Positions 53,044 through 63,600 are shown, counted from the stretch's first letter. The stretch is DNA of 64,000 nucleotides from Methylocapsa aurea (GCF_000746085.1 NZ_JQKO01000016.1:37088-101087), one strand, 5' to 3'. The notes: generated from the letters alone by a model not told the origin. Made by a program: numbers and translations.

Positions 53044-54072
53044 TGATTACGCATAAACGTCCGCCAGCTTTAGGAGCGAATATGGCATGGGCGCAGTCCT
53101 CAGAGCGACATATGCGAGACGTGGAATCATTGTTTAGAGGCGGTATCTACGGTTGAACCGATATTCGAATTCGGCGAGATATCGCGGCACGTGTTTTGTG
53201 TGCACGGCCCTGTAGGTTCCGACCAAAGCCGACTTGATGTTTCCAAGACTGTGTTGACCCATTTGAAGGCCGGCGTTTTGGCGGCTTGCGCGCCGCCGCC
53301 CGTTTGAATTTGAGTATGCGTGCATCCGGCCGTTGTGACGGCGGTGAAACAGGCGAGCGCATCGGTCACGACGTTGGCGTCGCCAGTAAGCGCCGTGCTC
53401 GCGAATTTGCCAATCGCCACCTTTCGGAAGCCGATCACGCGGCGAAGAATGATCTGATCGGGTTTGCCGTCTTCGGTTGTCGCAACAGCGACGACGAAGG
53501 GGGTTTTACCCGGGGCGCCGCGTCCGCGTTTGCCGGACCGCTCGCCCCCGATATAGGCGTCGTCCATTTGTACGTTGCCATTGAAACGCTTGGCGCCGTT
53601 TCGCTCGATCATGACCTGAGCGAGCTTGTGTTTCATCGTCCAGGCCGTCGTCTGGGTGACGCCGAGCCGACGCCCCAACTCGATGCTGGAGATTCCCTTC
53701 TTCGATTGGGTCACCAGATGCATGGCTTTGAACCAGAGCCGCAGCGGCAGCTTGCTGGATGCGAAAATAGTCCCCGCCTTCACAGAGGTCTGCTTGCGGC
53801 AGGCGTTGCATTGGAATAGCAGGCGCACACCGCGCTTGACCATGCAATGGCCGGGGCTGCCGCAATCGGGACATTCGAAGCCATCAGGCCAGCGCAAGCG
53901 CGCCAACTCTGCGTGACACCGTTCCTCGGTCCCATACAATTCATCGAATTCGGCCTCGCTGAGGCCTTTCTGGAATTGAACCTTGTTGCGCGCTATCGTC
54001 AATGCCCTTGCAAATCATTGTGTTCGTTATTTGTTCTTGGCCCGAAATCAAGCTGACGCAACCGCGTAATCA
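53044..54072 (-). mobile_element. IS1595-family insertion sequence
   Basis: The transposase gene is flanked by TGATTACGC at 53044-53052 and its complement at 54064-54072, giving about 1.03 kb, the usual size for this family. The terminal repeat is a by-eye call; no target duplication found. Confidence 0.6.
53127..54002 (-). CDS. IS1595 (ISXO2-like) transposase, frameshifted near the C-terminus
   Basis: N-terminal zinc ribbon (CPDCGSPGHCMV, then FQCNACRKQTSVKAGTIFAS), a short helix-turn-helix (GISSIELGRRLGVTQTTAWT) and the ISXO2 core: NVQMDDAYIGGERSGKRGRG and the DANVVTDALACF acidic region. At VNTVL the frame drifts; a one-base deletion in a G run near 53239 explains it, since the other frame continues GNIKSALVGTYRAVHTKHVP and RYLAEFEYRFNRRYRL to 53134. 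The element is probably inactive unless this is a sequencing error. Confidence 0.82.
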   Translation of the reverse strand: MTIARNKVQFQKGLSEAEFDELYGTEERCHAELARLRWPDGFECPDCGSPGHCMVKRGVRLLFQCNACRKQTSVKAGTIFASSKLPLRLWFKAMHLVTQSKKGISSIELGRRLGVTQTTAWTMKHKLAQVMIERNGAKRFNGNVQMDDAYIGGERSGKRGRGAPGKTPFVVAVATTEDGKPDQIILRRVIGFRKVAIGKFASTALTGDANVVTDALACFTAVTTAGCTHTQIQTGGGAQAAKTPAFKWVNTVLETSSRLWSEPTGPCTQNTCRDISPNSNIGSTVDTASKQ

Positions 54073-54140
54073 GGATGTTTATTACAGACTTCCAAAATTG
54101 AATCGTAGTCGCCTGCCGCGGCCTCCGGTAGGATCGGAAC

Positions 54141-54440
54141 ATGACCCGCGCCGAAGTCATCGCCCGCCTCAAGACCGCCGAACCCGCCCTGCGCCAGCGC
54201 GGGGTGGCGGCGCTGTATCTGTTCGGCTCCCATGCCCGCGACGAAGCGGGGGCCGGTTCCGACATCGACGTGTTCGTCGATCCGGCCGACGAGAGCGCCT
54301 TCGGCCTCACGCCCTTCATGGAGACTCTGGCGGTCTTGGAGCAGACGTTTCCTGGCGTCGAACTCGGCTACAGCACACGCGACGGCATCGTCCCATGCTA
54401 CCGACCCTATATCGAGGGCGGCGGGATCCGGGTCTTCTGA
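54141..54440 (+). CDS. mntA: MntA-type nucleotidyltransferase (type VII antitoxin)
   Basis: A 99-residue minimal nucleotidyltransferase. LYLFGSHARDEAGAGSDIDV (GSx10DxD core) binds ATP/Mg; FGLTPFMETLAVLEQTFPGV follows. These antitoxins AMPylate the HepT toxin encoded immediately downstream. The stop overlaps the hepT start (ATGA). Confidence 0.88.
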   Translation: MTRAEVIARLKTAEPALRQRGVAALYLFGSHARDEAGAGSDIDVFVDPADESAFGLTPFMETLAVLEQTFPGVELGYSTRDGIVPCYRPYIEGGGIRVF

Positions 54441-54790
54441 TGGTTTCCGCCAAGCTGCCGCAAGCCCGGCTTCAGCATATCCTGGCGCAGATCGACGGCA
54501 TCGTCGCCGCCACGCAAGGGCTTGCCTTCGAGCAGGTGAACAACAGCTTCCTTTACGAGCGCGCGGTCGAACGGGCGGTCCAAATCATTTCGGAGGCCGC
54601 CAAGGAACTCCGCTTGGAGCTGCGCAACAAATAGCCAGACGTGCACTGGCAACCAATGATCGGGATCGGAAACCTGCTGCGGCACGAATATTATCGGATC
54701 AAGTCGCGCGATATGTGGGAGATCGCGACGGTTCATCTGCCCGCCCTGCGCCCGGTCATCGAGAAAATGCTGGCCGAGATGGGCATCTGA
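54440..54790 (+). pseudogene. hepT: HepT-type HEPN toxin with an in-frame stop
   Basis: From ATG 54440 the HEPN helical frame reads MVSAKLPQARLQHILAQIDG, then AAKELRLELRNK and TAG at 54632-54634, then continues in frame as PDVHWQPMIGIGNLLRHEYY and RPVIEKMLAEMGI to 54790. A single nonsense change (Tyr or Arg to TAG) would separate the halves. The RNLLRHEYY region is the HEPN catalytic area (R-x4-H-like). Toxin inactivation next to an intact antitoxin is a common decay route. Confidence 0.8.
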
Positions 54791-55787
54791 CTCGGCGGGT
54801 TGCGCGATGACAGCACTCGTCCCTTTCACCGCCCCTCCCCTGCCCTCGTCACCGTCTCCAGCGCACTCAGGGAAACGTGTAACGCCCCGAAATCATCGGC
54901 GCTCCGGCCCGATTTCATCGCATGATTTTGGGTCGCTACAACTATCGATAAATAGAGCTGGTGCTCGATAGCGCAATTCAACGGCCTCTGCGCAAAGGGA
55001 CCTTGTTCTTTTTTTGTCAAAATAGGACATGGCCGTTAACGACGCACCATCTTCCGATCCGGGACCAGACCGTTTCGATTGTGCCCGGGACACCGCCATG
55101 GCGCTTCGGGACACCATGCTATATCGCGGCCCGGGACAGCGCTCACGCACGACGATAAGGCGGCCCTTGCGCGGACAATCCTCAACCATTTGAGGATCAG
55201 CGGCGTCGTCCTAAGCCGTAAGCCTCCCCTCCGGCGCCACGGGCAACGTCCTCCCGACAGCGGCGAACGCCGGTAAGATCATAGCGGCGCGCGAACTCAA
55301 AATCACCGGATACCACGGGAGCGAAGGCCTCTTTTCCCGAACGCCCTAACCAAATCTTCCGAGGCCAATTCGCGCAAGGTCGTGCGTGCCTGGCGCCCAA
55401 TCCGGCCGAACGCCACGTGTGCAATCCAATTTCCGAACAGATCCGTGCCTGGCATCGGCGAGCCACGACCGGTCGCGATCGGCCGCCGGGTCGCCCGCAC
55501 GTAGCAGACTCGAAATCACGTCCACCGCCGACAACACGCCCCACCAAATGATTTCGCGTTCGCGCGGGGGGCCATCACGAATGGAGGGAATGGCAAAAGG
55601 AAGAGATTCACATGGCTACCGCTAGCGGCGGCCGCGCTGACAAGGATTCGTCGCAGGCTCCCGCGCGTACCGCGCGCCCTTGCACCACGACCGCCTCGCG
55701 GTCGGCCGATGGCATTGGGGCAAGAATACGGAGGAGGAGAGAGACGCCGCCGTCCTGCCCGCGAACAGTGAATAGGAGCGCAGGAAA
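54791..55787. other. Intergenic with possible WGR-domain relic
   Basis: About 1 kb without an intact gene. A minus-strand frame (55303-55500) reads TDLFGNWIAHVAFGRIGRQA, resembling the WGR domain core of plasmid proteins, then loses sense. A 42-codon plus-strand open tail (HHDRLAVGRWHWGKNTEEER and on, ending 55774) directly precedes the next gene. Both look like debris at the edge of a plasmid/ICE block. Confidence 0.4.
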
Positions 55788-56741
55788 TTGACCAGACATG
55801 ATCCAGAGATCGAGAAGCTCCGCGAGGAGGTGAACTGCGCCGCGCTTCTGGAGCGGCTCCCGCCGCCTTGGCGGCTCGACAATGCGGAGAGCACCAAGAA
55901 CTGCCTGAAATATCGTCGCGGCGCCGGCGAGATCATTATCGTCAACCACGAGGGCAGGGGATGGTGGGACCCAGGCAGTGAAGCGAAGGGCGACGTCTTC
56001 GACCTCGTCCAGCATTTCGATCCCGGCCTGAACTTCGGTCAGGCGCGCAAACTCCTCCGCGAATTCATCGGCCTGCGCCCGACATTTGCCGAAGATAACC
56101 ACCCACGGCGCAAGACCGCTCAAACCTCTCCAATTGCCGCGAGATGGAGGCGACGCCCCCGCCTCAGGCGCGGCTCGCCGGCCTGGCGCTATCTCAACCT
56201 GGACCGTCGGCTCCCAGCCCGCATGCTCGAGGCTGCTATCGGGGCGGACGTGGTGCGCGAGGGCCCCTACGCGAGCGCCTGGTTCGCCCACCGCGACGAC
56301 GCAGGAAGCGTGACCCACGTCGAGATCCGCGGCCCCGGCTACAAAGGATCCCTTACGGGCGGCGCAAAAACACTGTTTCGGTTTACAGGCGCATCCCCGC
56401 CGTTCAGCCGCCTCGTCGTGACCGAGGCTCCGATCGACGCCATGAGCCTCGCCGCTTTCGAAAATTTCAGCCCCGGCACGCTCTACGCCGCGACTGGCGG
56501 CGGCATGGGACCGGCGACCATCGGAGCGATCGAGCGGCTTCTCGCCGGGATGGCTGGGATGGCCAACTCGGCTTTTTTCAGCGCCACCGACGCCAATCCC
56601 GCCGGCGACCGCTACGCCGCCCAACACAAAGCAATCGCAGCCAAAGCCGGTGTCGCCTTCTCGCGACTGAGGCCGCCGATCGAGTCCGGCGACTGGAACG
56701 ACGTCCTCAAACAACAAACCCAACAAAGCACAGCGCCATGA
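55788..56741 (+). CDS. DUF3991 and TOPRIM domain protein (plasmid primase-like)
   Basis: TTG start with AGGAAA five bases upstream. A 317-residue protein: an N-terminal zinc-less CHC2-like region (LREEVNCAALLERLPPPWRL, CLKYRRGAGEIIIVNHEGRG), DUF3991 (YLNLDRRLPARMLEAAIGAD), then TOPRIM (RLVVTEAPIDAMSLAAFENF and FFSATDANPAGDRYAAQHK). Such proteins are encoded on plasmids and ICEs and are thought to act in replication or transfer. Overlaps the next gene by four bases. Confidence 0.87.
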   Translation: MTRHDPEIEKLREEVNCAALLERLPPPWRLDNAESTKNCLKYRRGAGEIIIVNHEGRGWWDPGSEAKGDVFDLVQHFDPGLNFGQARKLLREFIGLRPTFAEDNHPRRKTAQTSPIAARWRRRPRLRRGSPAWRYLNLDRRLPARMLEAAIGADVVREGPYASAWFAHRDDAGSVTHVEIRGPGYKGSLTGGAKTLFRFTGASPPFSRLVVTEAPIDAMSLAAFENFSPGTLYAATGGGMGPATIGAIERLLAGMAGMANSAFFSATDANPAGDRYAAQHKAIAAKAGVAFSRLRPPIESGDWNDVLKQQTQQSTAP

Positions 56742-57760
56742 AACTCCCGAACTTCACCAACTTCGAACCGCTCAACCAACTGAAGGACCAAATGGGCATT
56801 CCAAGAGACAGCTATGGTTCTTTTCCACAGGTCAGCGAGCAAGCGTCGCCCTCAGGCGCTGCGCTGCCGCGCGCCTTCATCCTCCTCAAGTCGGGCGGGC
56901 GGCTCGATCTCCTCCACCCGCAACCCGACGCCTGGACCGACGAGGACCTCGCGATCGGGCTCTCGCGCACCTATCGTTGGGGCGGCTATTCCAAATGGGA
57001 CCTGCCGCTTAGCGTCGCCCAGCACAGCCTCACCGTGCTCGCCTTGCGCGAGGCTGAGGGACCGCTCACCGCCCGCGAAGCTTTGCAAGAGCTCCTTCAC
57101 GACGCCACCGAGGCGCTGTTTGGCGGCTTCGACCCGATCGCGCCCCTAAAGCCGCATCTCGGCCCTGCCTTCGCGAGCTTGGATAGCCGCCTGCAAGTCG
57201 CCGTCGATCAACGCTACCGATTGCCGGCCTGGACCGAAGACTCCTATGCCCGGCACAAACATGCCGATCGCCTCGCGGCGGCGAGCGAGGCCTACCACGT
57301 CGTCGGATGGACGCGTGACGAGATGCGATCGAGCCTCGAAATCAGCCTCGACCCTCTCGGCGAAGACCCCCTGGTTGCCCCCGCCGACATAAAGCCATGG
57401 GAGCCATGGCCGCCACGCACCGCCATGACGCTCTTCTTCAACAGGCTCACCCAACTTCTCGACAGAGCCAAGGTCGATGACTCCCTCGCTGACTTAGCGA
57501 AGCGTTTCTCCCTCCTGCCCCCGCAGACCCGCTCCCGCTACAACCACTGGCCCTCCGGCAGCAGCCTCACCGACACACTCGTCTACGTCGAAGCGGATGA
57601 CGGTTCGCAATCGCTCGAAGGCGTCATCGTCGACGGCCAGCGCGACGAGGATGGCGCTTTCGACATCGAAAATATTTTCACGGTCTTCACCACTCACTCA
57701 AACGCGGACGGGGAACTGATCCTCTGCAACGGAGCAAACTGCCATGTCGAGATTCTCTGA
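56738..57760 (+). CDS. HD-domain phosphohydrolase (YfbR-like)
   Basis: A 340-residue protein. The HD metal site: LPLSVAQHSLTVLALREAEG (first His), LLHDATEALFGGFDPIAPLK (His-Asp), later KHADRLAAASEAYHVVGWTR (Asp). This is the pattern of 5'-deoxynucleotidase YfbR-type HD hydrolases, which trim dNMPs. N-terminal 40 and C-terminal 90 residues are unlike YfbR and may be regulatory. Coupled to both neighbours by overlaps. Role in shaping the dNTP pool of the element is inference. Confidence 0.8.
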   Translation: MKLPNFTNFEPLNQLKDQMGIPRDSYGSFPQVSEQASPSGAALPRAFILLKSGGRLDLLHPQPDAWTDEDLAIGLSRTYRWGGYSKWDLPLSVAQHSLTVLALREAEGPLTAREALQELLHDATEALFGGFDPIAPLKPHLGPAFASLDSRLQVAVDQRYRLPAWTEDSYARHKHADRLAAASEAYHVVGWTRDEMRSSLEISLDPLGEDPLVAPADIKPWEPWPPRTAMTLFFNRLTQLLDRAKVDDSLADLAKRFSLLPPQTRSRYNHWPSGSSLTDTLVYVEADDGSQSLEGVIVDGQRDEDGAFDIENIFTVFTTHSNADGELILCNGANCHVEIL

Positions 57761-59876
57761 CCCCTACGTCGATCCTTTTTACGATCCTCTCATGGACCCG
57801 GACGCCTGGCCGGATCCTGAAGCGACCAACCATGACATCCCGGAATCGAACTTTTCATTCGAAGCATTTGCTTCGACCCTGACAAGGACCCAGGCCGAAG
57901 CCGCGGCGCATCAAGGCCCGATCCTCGTCCTTGCCGGCGCGGGAACCGGGAAGACCTCCACGCTGACAGCGGCTGTCGTCCATCGAATTGCCGTCGACCA
58001 TATTCCCGCCTCGCACATCCTCGCTGTCACCTTCACCAATAAGGCCGCGGCGGAAATGACGTCGCGCATCCGCTCCGCTCTCGGCGGTCAAGCTACTCCC
58101 TTCTGGCTAGGCACCTACCACGGCCTCGCCGCGCGGCAGCTCCGCGACCAGCCGGAAGTCGCCGGGCTCCGCCACAACTTCGATATCCTCGACGCCGACG
58201 ACAGCCGACGCATCGTCAAGCGCACCATGAAGGCGCTCAATCTCGTCGGCGAAGATGATGATGAGCCAAAGCCATCCCGCGATCCGCTCAAGATCATGTG
58301 CAACCGCATCTCGAAATTCAAAGATAGTCTCCTGACGCCGCAAGGCGCCAAGGATCATATCCAGACCCGGATCGCCAACGCCGAACGCGCGCGCGAGCCG
58401 ATCGACGCAGGAGGCCTCCTCGCCAGCGTTCGCGTCTACGCGGCCTACCAGCAATCCCTGCGAGACGCCAACGCCGCCGACTTCGGAGATTTACTGCTTT
58501 GGCCAACGCTGGCCATGCAGCGCGACGAGGCCTATCGCAACCGTTGGGCTTCGAAATTCGATTGGGTCGCGGCCGACGAATATCAGGATGTGAACTTCGC
58601 CCAATATTCGTGGCTCAAGCTGCTCGCCTCCCGACTGAAGCAGGTCTTTGTCGTCGGCGACGATGACCAGGCGATCTATAGCTGGCGCGGCGCGGACATA
58701 GCCTACATTCGGCAGTTCGTCAGGGATTTTCCGAACGCCCGCCAGATTCGGCTCGAGGAGAACTTTCGCTCGACCGGGCATATCCTTGCCGCGGCCAACG
58801 CGGTCATCGCGCAGGACAAGAAACGCCTTGGCAAGACCTTGTTCACGAAAAAAGAACAAGGCGAGAAAATCGAGATCATCGCCTATCGCGACGGACAAGC
58901 CGAAGCCGCCGGGATCGTCGCCGAAATGCAGCAGCTCCACGCCGAAGGGAAGGACTGGGACAATCTGGCGATTCTCTATCGGGTCAACTTCCTTTCACGG
59001 GGACTGGAGGAAGCCTTGATGCGCGCCCGCATCCCCTATGTCATCGTTGGAGACGTCGGGTTCTATCAACGCGCCGAAATCAAGGATGCGCTCGCCTTCC
59101 TCCGCCTGGCCGAGACCCCCGACGATCGCCAATCGGACGAAGCCTTCCGCCGGGTCATCAACGAACCGCGACGGGGCTACGGCGCCAAGGCCATGGACGT
59201 CGTCGAGACAGAGGCGTCGTTCCGCAATGTCTCCATGCTGCGCGCCCTCGATACCGTCATCCTCCCGCCCAAATGCCACGCCGCCGGCCTGCAATTCGCG
59301 GACGCGATCCGCCGCGTCGGGGCCGACCATTCGCATACTCTCGCCGACCAGATATCGCTCCTCCTCGACGCCACCGGCTATCGCGAGATGCTGCGCAAGA
59401 GCAAGGCGGAAACGACCGAGGACCGGCTCGAAAATCTCCATGAGCTGATCGATCTCGCCGGCGGCTTCAACACCGCCCGCGAGCTGCTCGACCATGCGAC
59501 CCTCGCCACCAGCCGTCCGGGCGAGGACGAGACGGCGCGGGTCCGCCTGATGACCCTGCACAAGGCCAAAGGTTTGGAGTTTCCGCATGTGTTTCTCCCT
59601 GCCTGGGAGGAGGGCGTGCTTCCAAGCGACTATGGCGATCGCGACGAGGAGCGACGGCTCGCCTATGTCGCGCTGACGCGCGGCATGCGCCGGGTGACGA
59701 TTTCTCACTGCGGCTTTCGACGCGGTCCAGCTGCGCCATCGTCCTTCATCGACGACATTCCCGACGACAATCGCGTGCTGGGCTGGCTGCGCGATCCCAG
59801 TCGCACGCGCACCGGAGCCGCACGCGCGCCGATCACCAATCAAAGCGATCAGGTGCACCGGTTCCGGCGCTTTTAG
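57744..59876 (+). CDS. UvrD/Rep-family superfamily I DNA helicase
   Basis: A 710-residue helicase with all motifs: Walker A LVLAGAGTGKTSTLTA near 62, motif Ia TFTNKAAAEM, Walker B VAADEYQDVNFAQYSWLKLL, motif III VGDDDQAIYSWRGADI, motif IV RLEENFRSTGHILAAAN, motif V MTLHKAKGLEFPHVFLPAW and motif VI RRLAYVALTRGMRRVT. A short acidic N-terminus precedes. It unwinds DNA 3'->5' and may serve element replication. Overlaps the HD gene by 17 bases. Confidence 0.93.
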   Translation: MSRFSDPYVDPFYDPLMDPDAWPDPEATNHDIPESNFSFEAFASTLTRTQAEAAAHQGPILVLAGAGTGKTSTLTAAVVHRIAVDHIPASHILAVTFTNKAAAEMTSRIRSALGGQATPFWLGTYHGLAARQLRDQPEVAGLRHNFDILDADDSRRIVKRTMKALNLVGEDDDEPKPSRDPLKIMCNRISKFKDSLLTPQGAKDHIQTRIANAERAREPIDAGGLLASVRVYAAYQQSLRDANAADFGDLLLWPTLAMQRDEAYRNRWASKFDWVAADEYQDVNFAQYSWLKLLASRLKQVFVVGDDDQAIYSWRGADIAYIRQFVRDFPNARQIRLEENFRSTGHILAAANAVIAQDKKRLGKTLFTKKEQGEKIEIIAYRDGQAEAAGIVAEMQQLHAEGKDWDNLAILYRVNFLSRGLEEALMRARIPYVIVGDVGFYQRAEIKDALAFLRLAETPDDRQSDEAFRRVINEPRRGYGAKAMDVVETEASFRNVSMLRALDTVILPPKCHAAGLQFADAIRRVGADHSHTLADQISLLLDATGYREMLRKSKAETTEDRLENLHELIDLAGGFNTARELLDHATLATSRPGEDETARVRLMTLHKAKGLEFPHVFLPAWEEGVLPSDYGDRDEERRLAYVALTRGMRRVTISHCGFRRGPAAPSSFIDDIPDDNRVLGWLRDPSRTRTGAARAPITNQSDQVHRFRRF

Positions 59877-59922
59877 GACAAGCAAATCTCCGCCAAGCGA
59901 TCAATCCAACGCCGCGCACGGA

Positions 59923-60207
59923 ATGAACTCCCAAATGACGAAAACAATCGATGATCTCATCAATGCCTACGGAGCAGACGAAGAGCCTCCGACACAACCT
60001 GAATTCGCAACCACGCAAAACATCGTCGCCTTTTTGCTCTTCTCCGCATCCCGCGCCGGCTCGTGGCCAGCGTGGCGGCAATTCCGACCGGAGGAACGCC
60101 AGCATTTCCTCGATTTGGCCGACAAAGAAATCGGCCATCTCGCCAAACTGGGCTGTTCTCTTTCAGTGGAACGGGATGAAAAGAGCTCAAGGAAAATAGA
60201 AGGATGA
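59923..60207 (+). CDS. Small protein of unknown function, 94 aa
   Basis: MNSQMTKTIDDLINAYGADE, then FATTQNIVAFLLFSASRAGS and PEERQHFLDLADKEIGHLAK. Mostly helical and charged; no family recognised. It follows the helicase by 46 bases in the same orientation. A start at 59935 (MTKTID) is also possible. The large hairpin at 60239 follows. Confidence 0.55.
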   Translation: MNSQMTKTIDDLINAYGADEEPPTQPEFATTQNIVAFLLFSASRAGSWPAWRQFRPEERQHFLDLADKEIGHLAKLGCSLSVERDEKSSRKIEG

Positions 60208-60238
60208 TCGGGCGGACGAAAAAAGAAGCGGCCGCATG

Positions 60239-60311
60239 GGCATCCGCCGCCGCAAGGCTTCGTCGCCAAGAAGGCTCCCGGGCTAAGCCCGGCCTTGCCC
60301 CGGCGGATGCC
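60239..60311 (+). other. Long stem-loop upstream of the small ORF and nrdJ
   Basis: GGCATCCGCCG (60239-60249) pairs with 60301-60311; after a 2x2 bulge GCAAGGC (60252-60258) pairs with 60292-60298; an inner CCGGGC-TAA-GCCCGG sits in the loop. Could be a terminator or an mRNA structure. No B12-riboswitch core (GCCACTG box) is present, though nrdJ is B12-dependent. Confidence 0.5.
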
Positions 60312-60322
60312 AGGCGGCGCCT

Positions 60323-60616
60323 GTGAATCATTACGGACCAATCAAAGGAAAACCCGAGGCAGGCAAAAATCCGCAAGCGAAGGCCGAGACGGAGACGGAT
60401 CTCTTCAGCGGCGCGGGCCGGCCAACCCCGGCGCCGGCGCTGGAACGCCGCGACCAAAGCCGCGCCCAAACGATCCGCCCAGATGGACAATTTGCTTGTT
60501 TGATTTGCGGCGCGCCGGCCCATTTCGGATTTGGCGTGAAACTCCTCGCAGGGATCCATGGCCGTTGGTCCTGCCAAGCCCACCGCGAAACAGTCAAAAA
60601 CGCATCCCCGAGATGA
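60323..60616 (+). CDS. Small zinc-ribbon-like protein of unknown function, 97 aa
   Basis: GTG start. MNHYGPIKGKPEAGKNPQAK, then RPDGQFACLICGAPAHFGFG and HGRWSCQAHRETVKNAS. CLICG and CQAH supply three Cys plus His, a possible zinc site at the C-terminus; the N-terminal half is basic and disordered-looking. It lies 42 bases before nrdJ. No family recognised. Confidence 0.6.
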   Translation: MNHYGPIKGKPEAGKNPQAKAETETDLFSGAGRPTPAPALERRDQSRAQTIRPDGQFACLICGAPAHFGFGVKLLAGIHGRWSCQAHRETVKNASPR

Positions 60617-60658
60617 CACGCCAAATTCAATCACCTTAAAATCCAAGGATCCAGACCC

Positions 60659-63600
60659 ATGCGCATCAACCGGCACTACACCAAACCCAATCGCTCCCCT
60701 TACGCGGACATCGCGTTTCATAAGGTCAGGAGCGAGATACGCAATCCCGACGGCTCCATCGTGTTTTCCCTCGACGAGGTTGAGGTCCCAACCGCCTGGA
60801 GCCAGGTGGCCGCGGATATTCTCGCACAAAAATATTTCCGCAAGGCCGGCGTCCCAGCCGCTCTGTCGCCAATTCCCGAAGATGGCGTGCCATTGTTCCT
60901 CTGGCGCTCCGAACCAGACGAGGCGGCCATGGCCGGTCCGTTTTTCTCAAAGGCGACCAACTATGGCTCTGAAACCTCGGCCAAACAGGTTTTCGACCGT
61001 CTCGCCGGGGCGTGGACCTACTGGGGCTGGAAGGGCAAATATTTCGACACAGAGGCTGATGCTCAGGCCTTTTTCGACGAATTGCGCTTCATGCTCGCGC
61101 GCCAGATGGCGGCGCCCAATTCGCCGCAATGGTTCAACACCGGACTGCATTGGGCCTATGGAATCGATGGCCCGAGCCAGGGCCATTTCTACGTCGATCC
61201 GTTCACCAAGGAGCTCGTCGAGTCCACAAGCTCCTATGAGCATCCCCAACCACACGCCTGCTTCATCCAATCCGTCGCCGACGATCTCGTCAACGAAGGC
61301 GGCATCATGGACCTTTGGGTGCGCGAAGCGCGGCTGTTCAAATATGGCTCGGGCACGGGCTCGAACTTTTCCAAACTGCGCGGCGAGAACGAAAAGCTAT
61401 CCGGCGGCGGCAAATCCTCCGGCCTCATGTCCTTCCTGAAGATCGGCGACCGCGCCGCCGGAGCGATCAAATCGGGAGGCACAACACGGCGCGCCGCCAA
61501 GATGGTCGCCCTCGACGCCGACCATCCTGACATTGAAGCTTTCATCGACTGGAAGGTGAAAGAGGAGCAGAAGGTCGCCGCCCTCGTTGCCGGCTCCAAG
61601 ATTTTGAAAAGGGCGCTGAAAGCCATTCTCCGCGCCTGCGTCAATTGCGACGGACCCGGAGCCGATTGCTTCAACCCGGAAAGGAACCCAGCGCTGAAGA
61701 AAGAAATCAAGCTGGCGCGGCGCGCGTTCGTCCCCGAGGCCACGATCAAGAAGGTCATCCAGCTCGCCCGCCAGGGACATGCCGACATCGACTTCGAGGC
61801 CTTCACCACCGATTGGGATTCGGAAGCCTATCTCACCGTCTCCGGCCAGAATTCGAACAATACGGTCCGCGTCACCGACGCCTTTCTCCATGCGGTCGAG
61901 GACGACGGCGACTGGACCCTCACCCGCCGGCTCGACGGCAAGGCGCATAAGGTGATGAAGGCGCGCGACCTATGGGACAAAATCAGCCATGCCGCCTGGG
62001 CCTGCGCGGATCCAGGACTGCAATTTCATACAACGATCAATGATTGGCATACCTGCCCGGCCGAAGGCCCGATCGTGGCGTCTAATCCATGCAGTGAATA
62101 CGTCTTTCTGGATGACACCGCCTGCAATCTGGCCTCGTTGAACCTCCTGAAATTCCGCAAGACGACGACGGGTCTGATCGACCTCGACTCCTATGAACAT
62201 GCAATCCGCCTGTGGACGATCGTTCTCGAAATCTCGGTGATGATGGCGCAATTCCCCGCCAGGGAGATCGCCCGTCGCTCCTATGAATACCGCACTCTGG
62301 GCCTTGGCTACGCCAATGTCGGCGGGCTCTTGATGTCCTCCAGCATCCCCTATGACTCGGACCGCGGCCGCGCCCTCTGCGCCGCACTCACCGCCATCAT
62401 GACCGGCGTCGCATATGCAACCTCCGCCGAAATGGCCGGCGAGCTCGGCGCCTTCTCTCGATACGAAGACAACGCAGCGTCTATGCTCCGCGTCATGCAC
62501 AACCATCGCCGAGCCGCATATGGCGAAGGGACAGGCTATCACGCTTTGTCGATCGAGCCCGTCCCGCTCGATCATGCGGCGCTGACCGATAAAGCTCTCG
62601 GCGAACACGCGAAGGCGGCATGGGACCTCGCCCTAAAGCTTGGCAAACGTCAAGGCTACCGCAATGCGCAAGTCAGCGTCGTCGCGCCCACCGGCACGAC
62701 CGGCCTCGTCATGGATTGCGACACGACCGGAATCGAACCGGACTTCGCCCTCGTCAAATTCAAGAAACTGGCTGGGGGCGGCCATTTCAAGATCATCAAT
62801 CGCGCCGTCCCGGAAGCTCTTCGCACGCTCGGCTACGCCAAGCCTGAGATCGACGAGATAATCGCCTATGCCGTCGGGCGCCCATCCCTCCGGCAGGCGC
62901 CCTTCATCAATCACGCGAGCCTTCTCGCTAGGGGATTTACCAAAGAAAAGCTCGCCGAATTGGAGGCCGCGCTCGAAACCGCCTTCGACATCAAGTTCGT
63001 CTTCAACAAATGGACGATAGGCGTGGATTTTCTCAAAGACGCGCTCGATGTGCCGGCGGAAAGGCTCGAAGATCAGAATTTCGATCTCCTGAGCTTCCTT
63101 GACTTCTCCCGCGCCCAGATCGACGCCGCCAATATCCATGTCTGCGGCGCGATGACGATCGAAGACGCACCTCATCTGAAGACCGAACATTATGCCGTCT
63201 TCGATTGCGCAAGCCCCTGCGGACGCACCGGCAAGCGCTATCTCTCGGTCGAAGGCCATATCCGAATGATGGCGGCCGCCCAGCCCTTCATCTCCGGCGC
63301 GATTTCCAAGACGATCAATATGCCGAACGAGGCCTCGATCGAGGATTGCAAATCCGCCTATCTGCTCTCCTGGCGGCTCGGGCTCAAAGCCAATGCGCTC
63401 TATCGCGACGGCTCGAAGCTCTCGCAACCCTTGCATAGCCAACTCATCCAGGACGACGACGACGCGGAGGACGCAGTCGAGACCCTTGTCGTCACCAACG
63501 CCCCGGCGCGGGCTTCGGCCGTCGCCGAGAAAATCGTCGAACGGATCGAACGCATACGGGAACGCGAGCGGCTGCCCGACCGCCGCAAAGGCTACACCCA

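Noticed and set aside
60208..60658. Cobalamin riboswitch upstream of nrdJ
   Set aside because: No GCCACTG-type B12 box or expected core pairing seen.
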